Shown here piece after piece: positions 7,109 through 14,723 of a DNA stretch of 16,592 nucleotides. Below the pieces are notes generated by a model. That model was not told the origin of the DNA and ran no database searches. It saw only the letters and a program-made list of their open reading frames with translations. The DNA is taken from positions 1-16,592 of the forward strand of contig CAZCWX010000276.1 in assembly GCA_964502465.1 (NCBI GenBank), written 5' to 3'. Position numbers and translations under genes: made by a program. The stretch's first letter is position 1. Every line of letters starts with the position of its first letter. The DNA comes from CAZCWX01 sp964502465. Lineage in GTDB: Bacteria; Desulfobacterota; Binatia; Bin18.

Positions 7109-8263
7109 TCAGCGCAATGCGCGGAAGAAGGCTCGGACGTCGTCCACCAATCGTTCGGGTTCCTCCATCGGTGCGAAATGACCACCCTGTGGCATCAGCG
7201 TCCAGCGTTGCAGATTGTAGTAGCGCTCGGCCCAGCGTCGCGGCATCAAGACCACATCACCAGGAAACACCGCTACCGCGGTTGGTGCTTCCACTACCGG
7301 CTGTCGTTGATGCACCGACGGCCACGGATGCACTCGACGTTCATAGTATGAACGGAACGAAGTGCCGATTGTCCCTGTCACCCAATAGAGCGTCATCGTG
7401 GTCAGCAGTTCGTCTTTGCTAAAGCGGCGCCCAACGTCGCCGCCACAGTCGCTCCACGAGCGGCGTTTCTCGAGAATCCACGCGCACAATCCCGCTGGGG
7501 AGTCGGTCAGCCCATACGCTGCTGTTTGTGGTCTGGTTCCCTGCATAGCGGCATAGCCACGTCCTTCAGCAAAAAAGCGCTGCGTGCTGAGAAACTTGTG
7601 TTTCTCAGCGGCAGCATAGTCCGACTCGGGCGGCAACTCCATTGTCAGCGGAATGGCCAGGTTCAAATGCACGCCTATCAGATAGTGAGCGTATGCATGC
7701 CCAAGATCAGTGCTGACCAACGCTCCAATGTCTCCGCCTTGAGCAGCAAAGCGCTTATACCCCAAGACCTCGCGCATCAGGACCACCCAGCGGTCAGACA
7801 CTTCGCGGATCGCGATGCCCGTCTTGGATAATGGGATGGAAAAGCCAAAGCCTGGAAGAGAGGGGACAATCACGTCAAATGCATCGTGTGGGTCACCACC
7901 AAACGCCCCTGGATCACTTAATGGTCGAATTACTTTGTGAAAATCCCAGAACGTCCACGGCCAGCCATGCGTCAGGATCAGCGGCATGGGATTGGGACCG
8001 TGTCCTGGTTCGTGGATGAAATGGATGGGTTGCCCGTCGATGGTCACTCGATAGTGATGAAAGGCGTTTATCTCCCGCTCATGGACATGCCAATCATACT
8101 GTGTTTGCCAATAGGTCACGAGTTCTTTGAGGTAGGTGAGGTTCGTTCCGTACTCCCAGTTCTGGTTAGCCAGTTCCTCAGGCCAACGGGTACACATCAG
8201 ACGCTCGCGCAGGTCCGCCAGGGTCGCGTCAGGCACGGAGATTACAAATGGTTCTTTGTTCAT
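7109..8263 (-). CDS. Epoxide hydrolase, microsomal/juvenile-hormone type (EHN domain + alpha/beta hydrolase)
   Basis: A 384-residue protein with the EHN N-terminal domain (about residues 5-110: FVISVPDATLADLRERL, TRWPEE, YLKELVTYW) followed by an alpha/beta-hydrolase fold. HGWPW (99-103) provides the oxyanion hole and PSLPGFGFS follows. The nucleophile is Asp178 in AQGGDIGA. Asp336 in FPGDVVLMPRRWAERYYN stands where relatives usually have the charge-relay Glu. His362 in GGHFAPMEEPE completes the triad. All catalytic parts appear present, so an active enzyme that hydrolyses epoxides to diols is likely. No signal peptide is seen. The start has GGAGG seven bases upstream, and a TGA two bases before the ATG hints at coupling to a decayed upstream frame. 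Its stop abuts the E1-beta remnant on the other strand. Confidence 0.92.
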   Translation of the reverse strand: MNKEPFVISVPDATLADLRERLMCTRWPEELANQNWEYGTNLTYLKELVTYWQTQYDWHVHEREINAFHHYRVTIDGQPIHFIHEPGHGPNPMPLILTHGWPWTFWDFHKVIRPLSDPGAFGGDPHDAFDVIVPSLPGFGFSIPLSKTGIAIREVSDRWVVLMREVLGYKRFAAQGGDIGALVSTDLGHAYAHYLIGVHLNLAIPLTMELPPESDYAAAEKHKFLSTQRFFAEGRGYAAMQGTRPQTAAYGLTDSPAGLCAWILEKRRSWSDCGGDVGRRFSKDELLTTMTLYWVTGTIGTSFRSYYERRVHPWPSVHQRQPVVEAPTAVAVFPGDVVLMPRRWAERYYNLQRWTLMPQGGHFAPMEEPERLVDDVRAFFRALR

Positions 8264-8574
8264 CGTCAGTCCTCCACTCTTCCGCCAGTGCGTGGGTCGG
8301 TCTTGTTCGCAGCCGTTGACCAGGCCGATGACACGAGCATCAGTAGCTCATCATGAATTGCTGGCGTGGAGACCCCCAAGAGTGGACTTGATGGCCATGC
8401 TGCGGTAGGACCGTCACGCGGGCTCCTGTGGCTTGTGCTATCATCTCGCCCGCCACAATATGCCATCGCCCGAGCCCCCATTCATAGAAACCATCCAGTC
8501 TCTCACTCGCGACACCGCAGGGATCAAGAATCGGAGTTTCGACGTGCTTTTCATGGTCGCACTTTCTTTCCTGC
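8264..8574 (-). pseudogene. Possible decayed gene upstream of the epoxide hydrolase
   Basis: No intact gene in these 311 bp. On the minus strand, an open frame ending at 8266 contains LLGVSTPAIHDELLMLVSS, reminiscent of the C-terminal 'LGVPTP....ALV' segment of ketopantoate reductases. A neighbouring frame contains RWHIVAGEMIAQATG and would join it after a frameshift near 8365-8380. The stop falls two bases before the epoxide hydrolase ATG, the usual spacing of coupled genes, which supports a former real gene here. The family suggestion rests on a single short motif and is weak. Confidence 0.3.
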
Positions 8575-9672
8575 TCAGATCCCATACAAACGATGCACAT
8601 TCTCATAGGTGATCTTGCGGGTCACCTCGGCAGGAATACCCGCGAAGTTTTGCGTGATCACTTCTCGTGAACGTGGCCACGTCGAGGCACGATGCGGAAA
8701 ATCCGATGCCCACATCAAGTTGTTTGCACCGGCGAACTCGTATGTCATTACTCCTGGTCGATCATCTTGGAAGGTCGCATACACCTGACGCTTGAAGTAC
8801 TCACTCGGCTTCATCGTATTTGGCGTGGGATCGACGTAGCGTAAGGTCTCGTAACAGACATCCAATCGATACAGGTAGTGTGCAATCCAACCAATGTCGT
8901 TCTCAGCCGAGACCAGCTTCAACCGTGGAAACCGTTCTAGCACGCCGTTGTAAAGAAAATCGAGCAGCGAGGTTTGAATTTCATGGATGATTGTGACCGT
9001 AGAAGCCACTCTCCCCTTGCCAAGTTGCACCCCCTTCTTGCCCGTCAAGATATGGAGACTGAGCGGCAAATTGAGATCCTGAGCTGCCGCCCAGAACGAA
9101 TCAAAGTGTGAATCGCTATAAGGGACATCTCCCAGCGGAGCCGCATTAATCATCGCACCGCGCAGGCCCTTCTTCGCGATTCGTTGTAATTCGCGCACTG
9201 CCTCATCCACATCTTGCAACGCAATGAGCCCGAGACCAATAAGTCGCTTCGGCGCATAGCTACAGAACTCAGCCACCCAGTCGTTGTATGCACGGAAGCT
9301 GGCCCGCAGTAACTCCACATCTTTGAGGTGAAAGAGAAACATCCCCAACGTGGCGTAGAGGATTTCACCTTCGACGTTGTCGATCTCCTGATCTTTAACA
9401 CGTTCGGCTGGGTCCCAGCCACTGGGCCGTGCCTCTTCGTAGCCGACGCTTTGGTTGGCTGCGAGATCTTTCGGGTCTTTGCCCGCAGCAAACCCGCCAC
9501 CAACTGGAAATGGCGTTATCTCTTCAGCAACAAACACACTGCCTTTTTTCCCCTCATAATTATTAATCACCCGCGGCGCTCGGTCGCGCCACTGGTGATC
9601 TATGCGTTGTGTCCACAGATCCGCTGGTTCCATAGTGTGCGAGTCAGCCGAAAAAATGGGGGCCTGCGCCAT
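8575..9672 (-). CDS. Amidohydrolase-2 family metal-dependent hydrolase/decarboxylase
   Basis: A 365-residue TIM-barrel protein of the amidohydrolase-2 family (ACMSD / 2,3-dihydroxybenzoate decarboxylase relatives). The N-terminal metal motif is Asp10-x-His12 in FSADSHTMEP. His207 in LPLSLHILTG, Glu257 in LVSAENDIGWIAHY and Asp324 in WASDFPHRAST fit the other metal or catalytic positions. The C terminus ENVHRLYG is the usual family ending. AGGAGG seven bases before the ATG at 9672 decides the start. The frame stays open upstream to 9930, but that part overlaps the end of the deacylase gene and lacks family similarity. Family members cleave C-C or C-N bonds of aromatic or cyclic acids. It lies 121 bp downstream of the deacylase gene on the same strand. 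Substrate unknown. Confidence 0.9.
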   Translation of the reverse strand: MAQAPIFSADSHTMEPADLWTQRIDHQWRDRAPRVINNYEGKKGSVFVAEEITPFPVGGGFAAGKDPKDLAANQSVGYEEARPSGWDPAERVKDQEIDNVEGEILYATLGMFLFHLKDVELLRASFRAYNDWVAEFCSYAPKRLIGLGLIALQDVDEAVRELQRIAKKGLRGAMINAAPLGDVPYSDSHFDSFWAAAQDLNLPLSLHILTGKKGVQLGKGRVASTVTIIHEIQTSLLDFLYNGVLERFPRLKLVSAENDIGWIAHYLYRLDVCYETLRYVDPTPNTMKPSEYFKRQVYATFQDDRPGVMTYEFAGANNLMWASDFPHRASTWPRSREVITQNFAGIPAEVTRKITYENVHRLYGI

Positions 9673-9793
9673 AGTGATTCCTCCTTTGTTGGGTGTCGCC
9701 TTCTGCTGAAAAGAAGCGCGACGTTGAACTGTTCTTGTTTCCCTGGATATTGCGTAAGGTTGTTCCCCTACATCTCTCCCCATATCTCTCTCT
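9673..9793. other. Short gap between two amidohydrolase genes
   Basis: 121 bp holding the ribosome binding site of the downstream gene. No terminator or clear promoter was seen, so co-transcription with the deacylase gene is possible. Confidence 0.4.
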
Positions 9794-11485
9794 TTACGAC
9801 CGCAAGACCTGTCCGGGGAAGGCGCCTGTATGGCGCTGTTGCGCGTACAAAACAGTGCCATTGACGATGGTGTACTGGACTCCCTGGTCAGCTGGCCACA
9901 CGAGGCGACGGCCACCTGCGGGCAGATCACGCCGCCACTCCTGGTGACGAATCGGACTCACCTTCGGGCCGATTGTGTTGAAGTCGAAGATGACTACATC
10001 GGCGGCTTTGCCTACCGCGAGTACGCCGCGGTCTTGAATGCCAAAGAAGGTAGCGGGTTCTGAGGTCACGCGCTGAATCGCTCGCTCCAGACTCATGATC
10101 TGTTTATCACGCACCCAGGTGCCGAGCAGATACGTGCAATAGCCAGCGTTATCGTGCATGTCCACGTGCGCGCCACCATCCGAAAGGCCGATCATTCCAC
10201 GCGGATCAGTAATCAATTTGGCTACGCGCTCCTCATGGACGTTGAACAAGGCAATGACATATTCCGTGTGAAGTTGATCCTCCAATGCAACATTAAAGAA
10301 GGTGTCTAATGGATCTGCGCCGCGCTCGCGCGCAATCTCAACTACGGTCTTGCCCTCTAATGACTTGAGCGCGGGATTATGCACGTCGCGCACTTCCACC
10401 AAATTCCAGTTGCCAGAAAAGATGCGCGGGTTTTCTAGCTCCTTACGAAACGCCTGACGAAAACTTGGATCGCGATAGACGCGCATCTGCTCTTCAGCAG
10501 GTTGGTTAAACGCGGGTTTCCATGACGGATGGCTGCCAAACAGGAAGGGATTGTGGAGATTAAACTCGTTGCTCATCGGCAAGCAGTTCACTTGCGGAAT
10601 ACCGCCGCGTTTGATCAACGGCTCGGCCTTGCGCAGCGACTCTTGCGCGCCCTCAGGCCGATGTTCGCTGTCCACGATCGCCAGCCAGGTGACCGGTCGC
10701 CCGCTCTCAGTGAGTAATAAATCAAGCAGCTCATATTCGTCATCAGCTAGAATCCCCGCGGACTTGGTCAGCGTGGTTTCAATCACGCCCTTCCCTATGT
10801 CTCTGAGCACGTGCGCGTAGGCGGTGAGTTCCTCGCGGCTGGCTTGGCGACACGCCAACGGTCGTCCTTTGTAGCCGACATGCTGCAGGATGGTCGTCGT
10901 CGTCCAACCATACGCTCCGGCCAGCATCGCCTCACGCAGCAACGTCTGAATCTGCGAGGTCTCGGCAGCCGTCGCGGCGCGGTCCATCGACTCTTCTCCC
11001 ATCACAAAGTGGCGAAACGGTGTGAGGGGAGCCAGAAATGCGAGATTGATGCCGAGTCCTCGCCGCTGGGCCGCATCCATATACTCGGGGAAGCTCACCC
11101 AATCCCAGGTGATCCCTTGCGCTAACGCATCAAAGGGAATCCCTTCGACGTTGACCAGATCCCAGGCGGCAATATCGCGCACCTCAGGTTTGCAAGGCGC
11201 AATCCCCACCCCACAGTTGCCTATCACCACAGTGGTCACGCCATGCCAGGATGCGGTCGTTAGCGGACGATCCCAGCAAATCTGCGCGTCATAATGCGTG
11301 TGGGGATCGACGAATCCAGGAGCCACCACCAAGTCCGTCGCGTCGATGACCTGGGTTGCACTGCCTGTGACCTTCCCAATCGCGGCGATCTTTCCTCCAG
11401 CAATCGCCACCTCAGCATGCCGACGTGGGGCGCCGGTTCCATCAACGACCAAGCCATTCTTAATGAGTACATCGTAGTCCGCCAT
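9794..11485 (-). CDS. N-acyl-D-amino-acid deacylase-type amidohydrolase
   Basis: A 563-residue amidohydrolase of the D-aminoacylase group. It opens with the beta-sandwich segment YDVLIKNGLVVDGTGAPRR (4-22). The metal motif His62-x-His64 lies in GFVDPHTHYDAQ. Cys91 in VIGNCGVGIAP matches the metal-bridging Cys of D-aminoacylases. LSDGGAHVDMHDNAG supplies Asp436, the catalytic acid position. The C-terminal part AVGKAADVVIFD closes the sandwich, and the length is in the usual range of about 480-580. The expected role is hydrolysis of N-acyl-D-amino acids or similar amides in the cytoplasm, but many relatives act on other substrates. The start has AAGGAGG six bases before the ATG. It is the first gene of a likely unit with the amidohydrolase-2 and epoxide hydrolase genes. 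Confidence 0.9.
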   Translation of the reverse strand: MADYDVLIKNGLVVDGTGAPRRHAEVAIAGGKIAAIGKVTGSATQVIDATDLVVAPGFVDPHTHYDAQICWDRPLTTASWHGVTTVVIGNCGVGIAPCKPEVRDIAAWDLVNVEGIPFDALAQGITWDWVSFPEYMDAAQRRGLGINLAFLAPLTPFRHFVMGEESMDRAATAAETSQIQTLLREAMLAGAYGWTTTTILQHVGYKGRPLACRQASREELTAYAHVLRDIGKGVIETTLTKSAGILADDEYELLDLLLTESGRPVTWLAIVDSEHRPEGAQESLRKAEPLIKRGGIPQVNCLPMSNEFNLHNPFLFGSHPSWKPAFNQPAEEQMRVYRDPSFRQAFRKELENPRIFSGNWNLVEVRDVHNPALKSLEGKTVVEIARERGADPLDTFFNVALEDQLHTEYVIALFNVHEERVAKLITDPRGMIGLSDGGAHVDMHDNAGYCTYLLGTWVRDKQIMSLERAIQRVTSEPATFFGIQDRGVLAVGKAADVVIFDFNTIGPKVSPIRHQEWRRDLPAGGRRLVWPADQGVQYTIVNGTVLYAQQRHTGAFPGQVLRS

Positions 11486-11526
11486 AAGAACCCTCCTTTG
11501 GCTCAGATGAGCTGGTTCACGAGGGG

Positions 11527-11556
11527 AGTATACAGTATGTGAGACATTGCAAAGAA
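11527..11556 (-). promoter_or_regulatory. Possible promoter of the deacylase gene
   Basis: On the minus strand, a good -10 box TATACT (11527-11532) lies about 35 nt before the ribosome binding site region. The best -35 candidate, TTCTTT at 18-bp spacing, is poor, so activation by another factor would be expected. Confidence 0.3.
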
Positions 11557-11775
11557 TGAGCTCGAATCACACAACCGATCATCAGAAAGGCAACCCGAGA
11601 AGCAACCCTGAAAACAGCGCTCACTCTTGCATCCCATTTTCTCACGTCCGTTGTAGCACTATCACGTAGCGAGCGAAAGACAAAACCCATTTCGCCACCG
11701 AGCAGCAGCTCTTGCTGCAATGGCAACCCTTGGGATAGCGTAGGTCCGTTGATCGTCGCAAGAATACGATGCCAA

Positions 11776-11791
11776 ATGGAGGAACCTCCAT
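11776..11791. promoter_or_regulatory. Perfect 7-bp-arm palindrome, possible operator
   Basis: ATGGAGG and CCTCCAT separated by AA. It sits about 290 bp upstream of the deacylase start and about 230 bp past the end of the NudC gene. The short symmetric form would suit a dimeric regulator, but no regulator gene is present in the window. Confidence 0.3.
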
Positions 11792-12018
11792 ACAACAGCG
11801 ACCGCTCAGCACGACTGGATTTCAGGTGTCTGCACGAAAGGAGTGTTCCATGATTCGCTGTAGAGGATCTATTGTTGGGTGAGCGCGACGCGTTCGTTCT
11901 GGCTCTGTCGCAAAGTCTATGGGCTATCCCATCGCGTGACATGCTTGAGCGCGACAATACTACTCATTGTTCAGTACAGACTGTTCCTATCCCCTTGGCG
12001 ACAGATGCGGATGCCTTC

Positions 12019-12894
12019 CTATCGGGGTGAACGAGACTTCTCCTGGAACCACTTGATCATGCGGCCGGCGATGCTGATCCGTCCAGGGATAGACGGCAGT
12101 GCGTCGGCGTGAAACCACCCGGCTTCGGCGATTTCGGTCGGATCGAGCGCAAGCTCTCCCTCCACGTACTCCGCCGTAAACCCTAACATGAGCGAATTCG
12201 GAAAGGGCCAGGGCTGACTGCCAAAATAGCGGATATTGCTAACGGTAATGCCGACCTCTTCCTTGACCTCGCGCACCACACATTCTTCGATGGTCTCCCC
12301 AGGTTCCACAAATCCCGCTAAGACGCTGAACATCCCCTGGGGAAAATGGGCGGAGCGGGCCAATAAAATCTCCGCGCCGCGTTCGACCGCTACAATGATC
12401 GCCGGCGAGAGCCGTGGAAAGTTGTGCAGTCCACACTGGGGGCAGACTTTGGCCCGCTCCTTCTCCTTGGTCTGGGTCCGGCTGCCACACCGGCCACAAT
12501 ATTGGTGGGTCCGCTCCCATTCGACAATCTGCACGGCGCGGCCACCGAGGACAAACAAATCTTCCTCGAGCAGCCCGTAGACCTGCCGCAGGTCCTTGAA
12601 ATCCGTCCCCTCGGGCCGGGACTCATCCGCCAGATCCACCGCATGGCAGGGCAGCCCATCGTACCGGCCCAAATAGTGCCGTTGGACGACCGTCACCCCC
12701 AACTCTTCAAAACGCTCGCGACAGGGGACACGCAGCGCATCCTCCCCCACCTCAACCAACAGACGATTTCGATGAAAGGCGAACCACCAGGCTGGTCCCG
12801 CCTGTTCCCGGGAAGGAGCGACCTCAGAGATAAACGTCTTACGCATGCCAAACAGCGGTAACCCGCGTGTATCTGAGGGGTCGTCTGTCGCCAA
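12019..12894 (-). CDS. nudC: NADH pyrophosphatase (NudC-type Nudix hydrolase)
   Basis: A 291-residue protein with the complete NudC layout. It has an N-terminal NudC-specific domain, a four-cysteine zinc ribbon (Cys133, Cys136, Cys151, Cys154 in YCGRCGS and VCPQCGL) and the Nudix box beginning GFVEPGETIEECVVREVKEE at 194 and ending in VGI. The diagnostic motif SQPWPFP (226-232) separates NADH diphosphatases from other Nudix enzymes. It cleaves NAD(H) to NMN(H) and AMP, and NudC-type enzymes can also remove NAD caps from RNA. The start is TTG at 12894, with GGAGG eight bases upstream. The later ATG at 12846 has no ribosome binding site and would trim the N terminus. It lies 144 bp downstream of the NIPSNAP gene. 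Its role is housekeeping and not obviously linked to its neighbours. Confidence 0.93.
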   Translation of the reverse strand: MATDDPSDTRGLPLFGMRKTFISEVAPSREQAGPAWWFAFHRNRLLVEVGEDALRVPCRERFEELGVTVVQRHYLGRYDGLPCHAVDLADESRPEGTDFKDLRQVYGLLEEDLFVLGGRAVQIVEWERTHQYCGRCGSRTQTKEKERAKVCPQCGLHNFPRLSPAIIVAVERGAEILLARSAHFPQGMFSVLAGFVEPGETIEECVVREVKEEVGITVSNIRYFGSQPWPFPNSLMLGFTAEYVEGELALDPTEIAEAGWFHADALPSIPGRISIAGRMIKWFQEKSRSPR

Positions 12895-12973
12895 AGGGGT
12901 TACCTCCAGAGTTGTCAGCTACACTTCTGTGTTAAATTCCGAAGCGTTGTCTAAAGAAATAAGAAGTGCACCG

Positions 12974-12994
12974 TCTGAACAGTTCAGATTTTTT
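12974..12994. other. Short dyad TCTGAACAGTTCAGA followed by six T
   Basis: A 15-bp symmetric sequence followed by T6 on the plus strand, between the NIPSNAP stop and the NudC start. As RNA it could form a 6-bp stem with a 3-nt loop. Its T-run has the wrong direction to end the minus-strand transcripts and no plus-strand gene ends here, so an operator or chance dyad is as likely as a terminator. Confidence 0.3.
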
Positions 12995-13038
12995 CGACAA
13001 CCTATTCACAGTGTATTCTCTATATTCAGAGAAAGCCC

Positions 13039-13695
13039 TCACCCCCTGGGCGAGTAGGTCGTGGGCCGCAGAATGCAGCTGTTGACCTTCGCCACCAGGG
13101 GACCGTTCTGCTCTGACGCCGCCCGCGCCTGCTGCCAGTCCGGGTCTGCCTGGAACGCTGCCCAACTCTTTTCCCGCTCTCCCAGGCTGGGGTAGCCCAG
13201 CATGTATACCAGTCGGTTGCTGGTGCCGAACACTTCGGTCCAGTAGCCAATACTGGTTATCCCATGCTTCTCAAAGAGCCGCAGGGTATGAGTGGCAAAC
13301 CGAGTGTGGAGGTCGGGGAGTCTCCCCGGCATCGCATCGTATATGCGCCACTCCTGGACGTTCGTCTTGGGCTGGGGTTCGGGCGAGTACGGAGTCCGTT
13401 GCAACATCGTATTGTGGATTCTGGCGACAATGGCCCCTTCCCTCTCCGTCTCTGCCGCCACCTGTTGCTTCCACGCCGCGTCCGCCGCGAACGCGGCTAC
13501 CTTCTTCTGTCGGTCCTCCAAGTCCGCGTAGTTCCACATGTACGTGACTTGGCCGCCTGTGCCAATCTCCTCGGTCCAGAAGCCGAGCACGCCGAGGCCA
13601 TGCTTCTGAAATAAGCCCGCGGCGACTGCGAGATGCGTATGCAGTGCCGGGAGCTTGCCCGGCATCGCTTCGTACGTCCGCCATTCATAGATCAT
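13039..13695 (-). CDS. NIPSNAP family protein with two tandem NIPSNAP domains
   Basis: A 218-residue protein made of two copies of the roughly 100-residue NIPSNAP (dimeric alpha-beta barrel-like) fold. Copy 1 spans about 1-105 (IYEWRTYEAMPGKLPALHT, then FQKHGLGVLGFWTEEIGTGG). Copy 2 spans about 113-216 (VQEWRIYDAMPGRLPDLHT, then FEKHGITSIGYWTEVFGTSN). The paired motifs EWR.Y.AMPG.LP.LHT and KHG....G.WTE show an internal duplication. The biochemical role of bacterial NIPSNAP proteins is largely unknown. A GAAGGGA-type ribosome binding site lies five bases before the ATG. It starts 13 nt after the SMP-30 stop, so the two are almost certainly co-transcribed and probably act together. Confidence 0.88.
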   Translation of the reverse strand: MIYEWRTYEAMPGKLPALHTHLAVAAGLFQKHGLGVLGFWTEEIGTGGQVTYMWNYADLEDRQKKVAAFAADAAWKQQVAAETEREGAIVARIHNTMLQRTPYSPEPQPKTNVQEWRIYDAMPGRLPDLHTRFATHTLRLFEKHGITSIGYWTEVFGTSNRLVYMLGYPSLGEREKSWAAFQADPDWQQARAASEQNGPLVAKVNSCILRPTTYSPRG

Positions 13696-13708
13696 CGGGA
13701 TCCCTTCT

Positions 13709-14641
13709 TTAGCGTGTGAAATGCAATTTGAGCCCAGGGCGAGGCCAGTCCATCGCCGCTAACTTGCCACTGGCGGTGAGCGTCACATAGGCGGTCCTGA
13801 GATCCGGCCCGCCAAAACAGATGTTCGTCGTCAACGGGTCGCCCGTCGGCATGAACTCGACCGAGGCGCCATCAGGGGATATGACGGTAATCCCACCGTT
13901 GATCAATGTCGCCACACAGACATTCCCGGCGCTATCGACCGCCATCGAATCCAGCAGTTGATATCCTGGCAGCCCAGCGAGGAGTTTGCCACCACCAGGA
14001 CCAGCCAAGAGGGGAATCTCGCCACCGCCTCCCGCTTTCAGTGTGCCAGGCGCAGCAATCTCCCACTGCCATACCCGCCCCTCGAAGGTCTGGGCGGCAT
14101 ACAGGTGCGTATCCCCCGGTGCCAGGCCAATGCCATTGGGGCCATCAATGGGAGCCACCACTTCCTTGATCAGCGAGCCATCGGTTTTGGCATAATACAG
14201 CGCCGTGCGATCCTTCTGTCGCTCTTGCACCTTGCCGAAATCCGAGAACCAAAATCCCCCCGTGGCGTCAAACACCAGGTCATTGGGACCACGTAAACGA
14301 TGGCCATTACATTCCGTGTAGAGCACTTCGACTTTGCCACTGTCGAGGTCGACCCGTTGAATACACCCACCGGTATAGCCGTCTGGCAGCCCCTCCGTCG
14401 GATGCCCATCGGCGGTCATTTTCAGCCCCCCATTATTACAGATATAGACCTTGCCATCTGGGCCAACGGCGGCACCGTTCGGACCACCGCCGGTTTCGGC
14501 CACCACTTCTTTCTTGCCATTCTGGAGGACCCGCGTCAGCGTCCCGCGGGCGATCTCAACAACCAACACACTGCCATCATTCAGAGCCACTGGGCCTTCC
14601 GGGAATTGGAGGCCCGAGGCGATTTCTTGTATCTGCGGCAT
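13709..14641 (-). CDS. SMP-30/gluconolactonase family protein
   Basis: A 310-residue single six-bladed propeller of the SMP-30/gluconolactonase/LRE family, full length. The metal-binding residues of the family are visible: Glu15 in LQFPEGPVAL, Asn120 in LRGPNDLVFD, Asn169 in IDGPNGIGLAPG and Asp231 in YQLLDSMAVDSAGN, corresponding to Glu18, Asn103, Asn154 and Asp204 of human SMP-30 by memory. With all four retained, a divalent-metal-dependent lactonase-like hydrolysis is plausible. No signal peptide is seen, so it is probably cytoplasmic. GGAGG eight bases before the ATG decides the start. It is 82 bp downstream of the PLP enzyme gene and 13 bp upstream of the NIPSNAP gene on the same strand. 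Natural substrate not predictable. Confidence 0.92.
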   Translation of the reverse strand: MPQIQEIASGLQFPEGPVALNDGSVLVVEIARGTLTRVLQNGKKEVVAETGGGPNGAAVGPDGKVYICNNGGLKMTADGHPTEGLPDGYTGGCIQRVDLDSGKVEVLYTECNGHRLRGPNDLVFDATGGFWFSDFGKVQERQKDRTALYYAKTDGSLIKEVVAPIDGPNGIGLAPGDTHLYAAQTFEGRVWQWEIAAPGTLKAGGGGEIPLLAGPGGGKLLAGLPGYQLLDSMAVDSAGNVCVATLINGGITVISPDGASVEFMPTGDPLTTNICFGGPDLRTAYVTLTASGKLAAMDWPRPGLKLHFTR

Positions 14642-14723
14642 AAATCGATCCTCCTCCTTTTTGCGCTCGCTCTATCATGAACCTGTACAGAGAGCAAATG
14701 CCAATGACACATTCCAGAGGGGA

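Larger units (their letters stand above)
11486..12018. other. 533-bp gene-free stretch with palindrome and possible IS end
   Basis: No supported gene. The minus-strand frame 11517-11957 is open, but its base use and residues look non-coding. Contents: the promoter region of the deacylase gene (11527-11556), the palindrome ATGGAGG-AA-CCTCCAT (11776-11791), and GGCTCTGTCGCAAAG (11901-11915), which resembles an IS6-family terminal repeat. The stretch separates the two minus-strand gene sets. Confidence 0.45.

Noticed and set aside
9673..9930. N-terminal extension of the amidohydrolase-2 frame up to an ATG at 9930
   Set aside because: It would overlap the deacylase coding sequence, has no family similarity, and the ATG at 9672 has a near-perfect ribosome binding site directly before the conserved metal motif.
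11517..11957. Minus-strand frame of 146 codons upstream of the deacylase gene
   Set aside because: A segment containing RILATINGPTLSQG recalled a crotonase loop, but no other crotonase block is present. There is no ribosome binding site, and the frame overlaps the probable deacylase promoter.
12974..12994. Intrinsic terminator for the SMP-30/NIPSNAP unit
   Set aside because: The T-run is on the plus strand while the genes are on the minus strand, and the stem is only six pairs. Kept only as an unassigned dyad.
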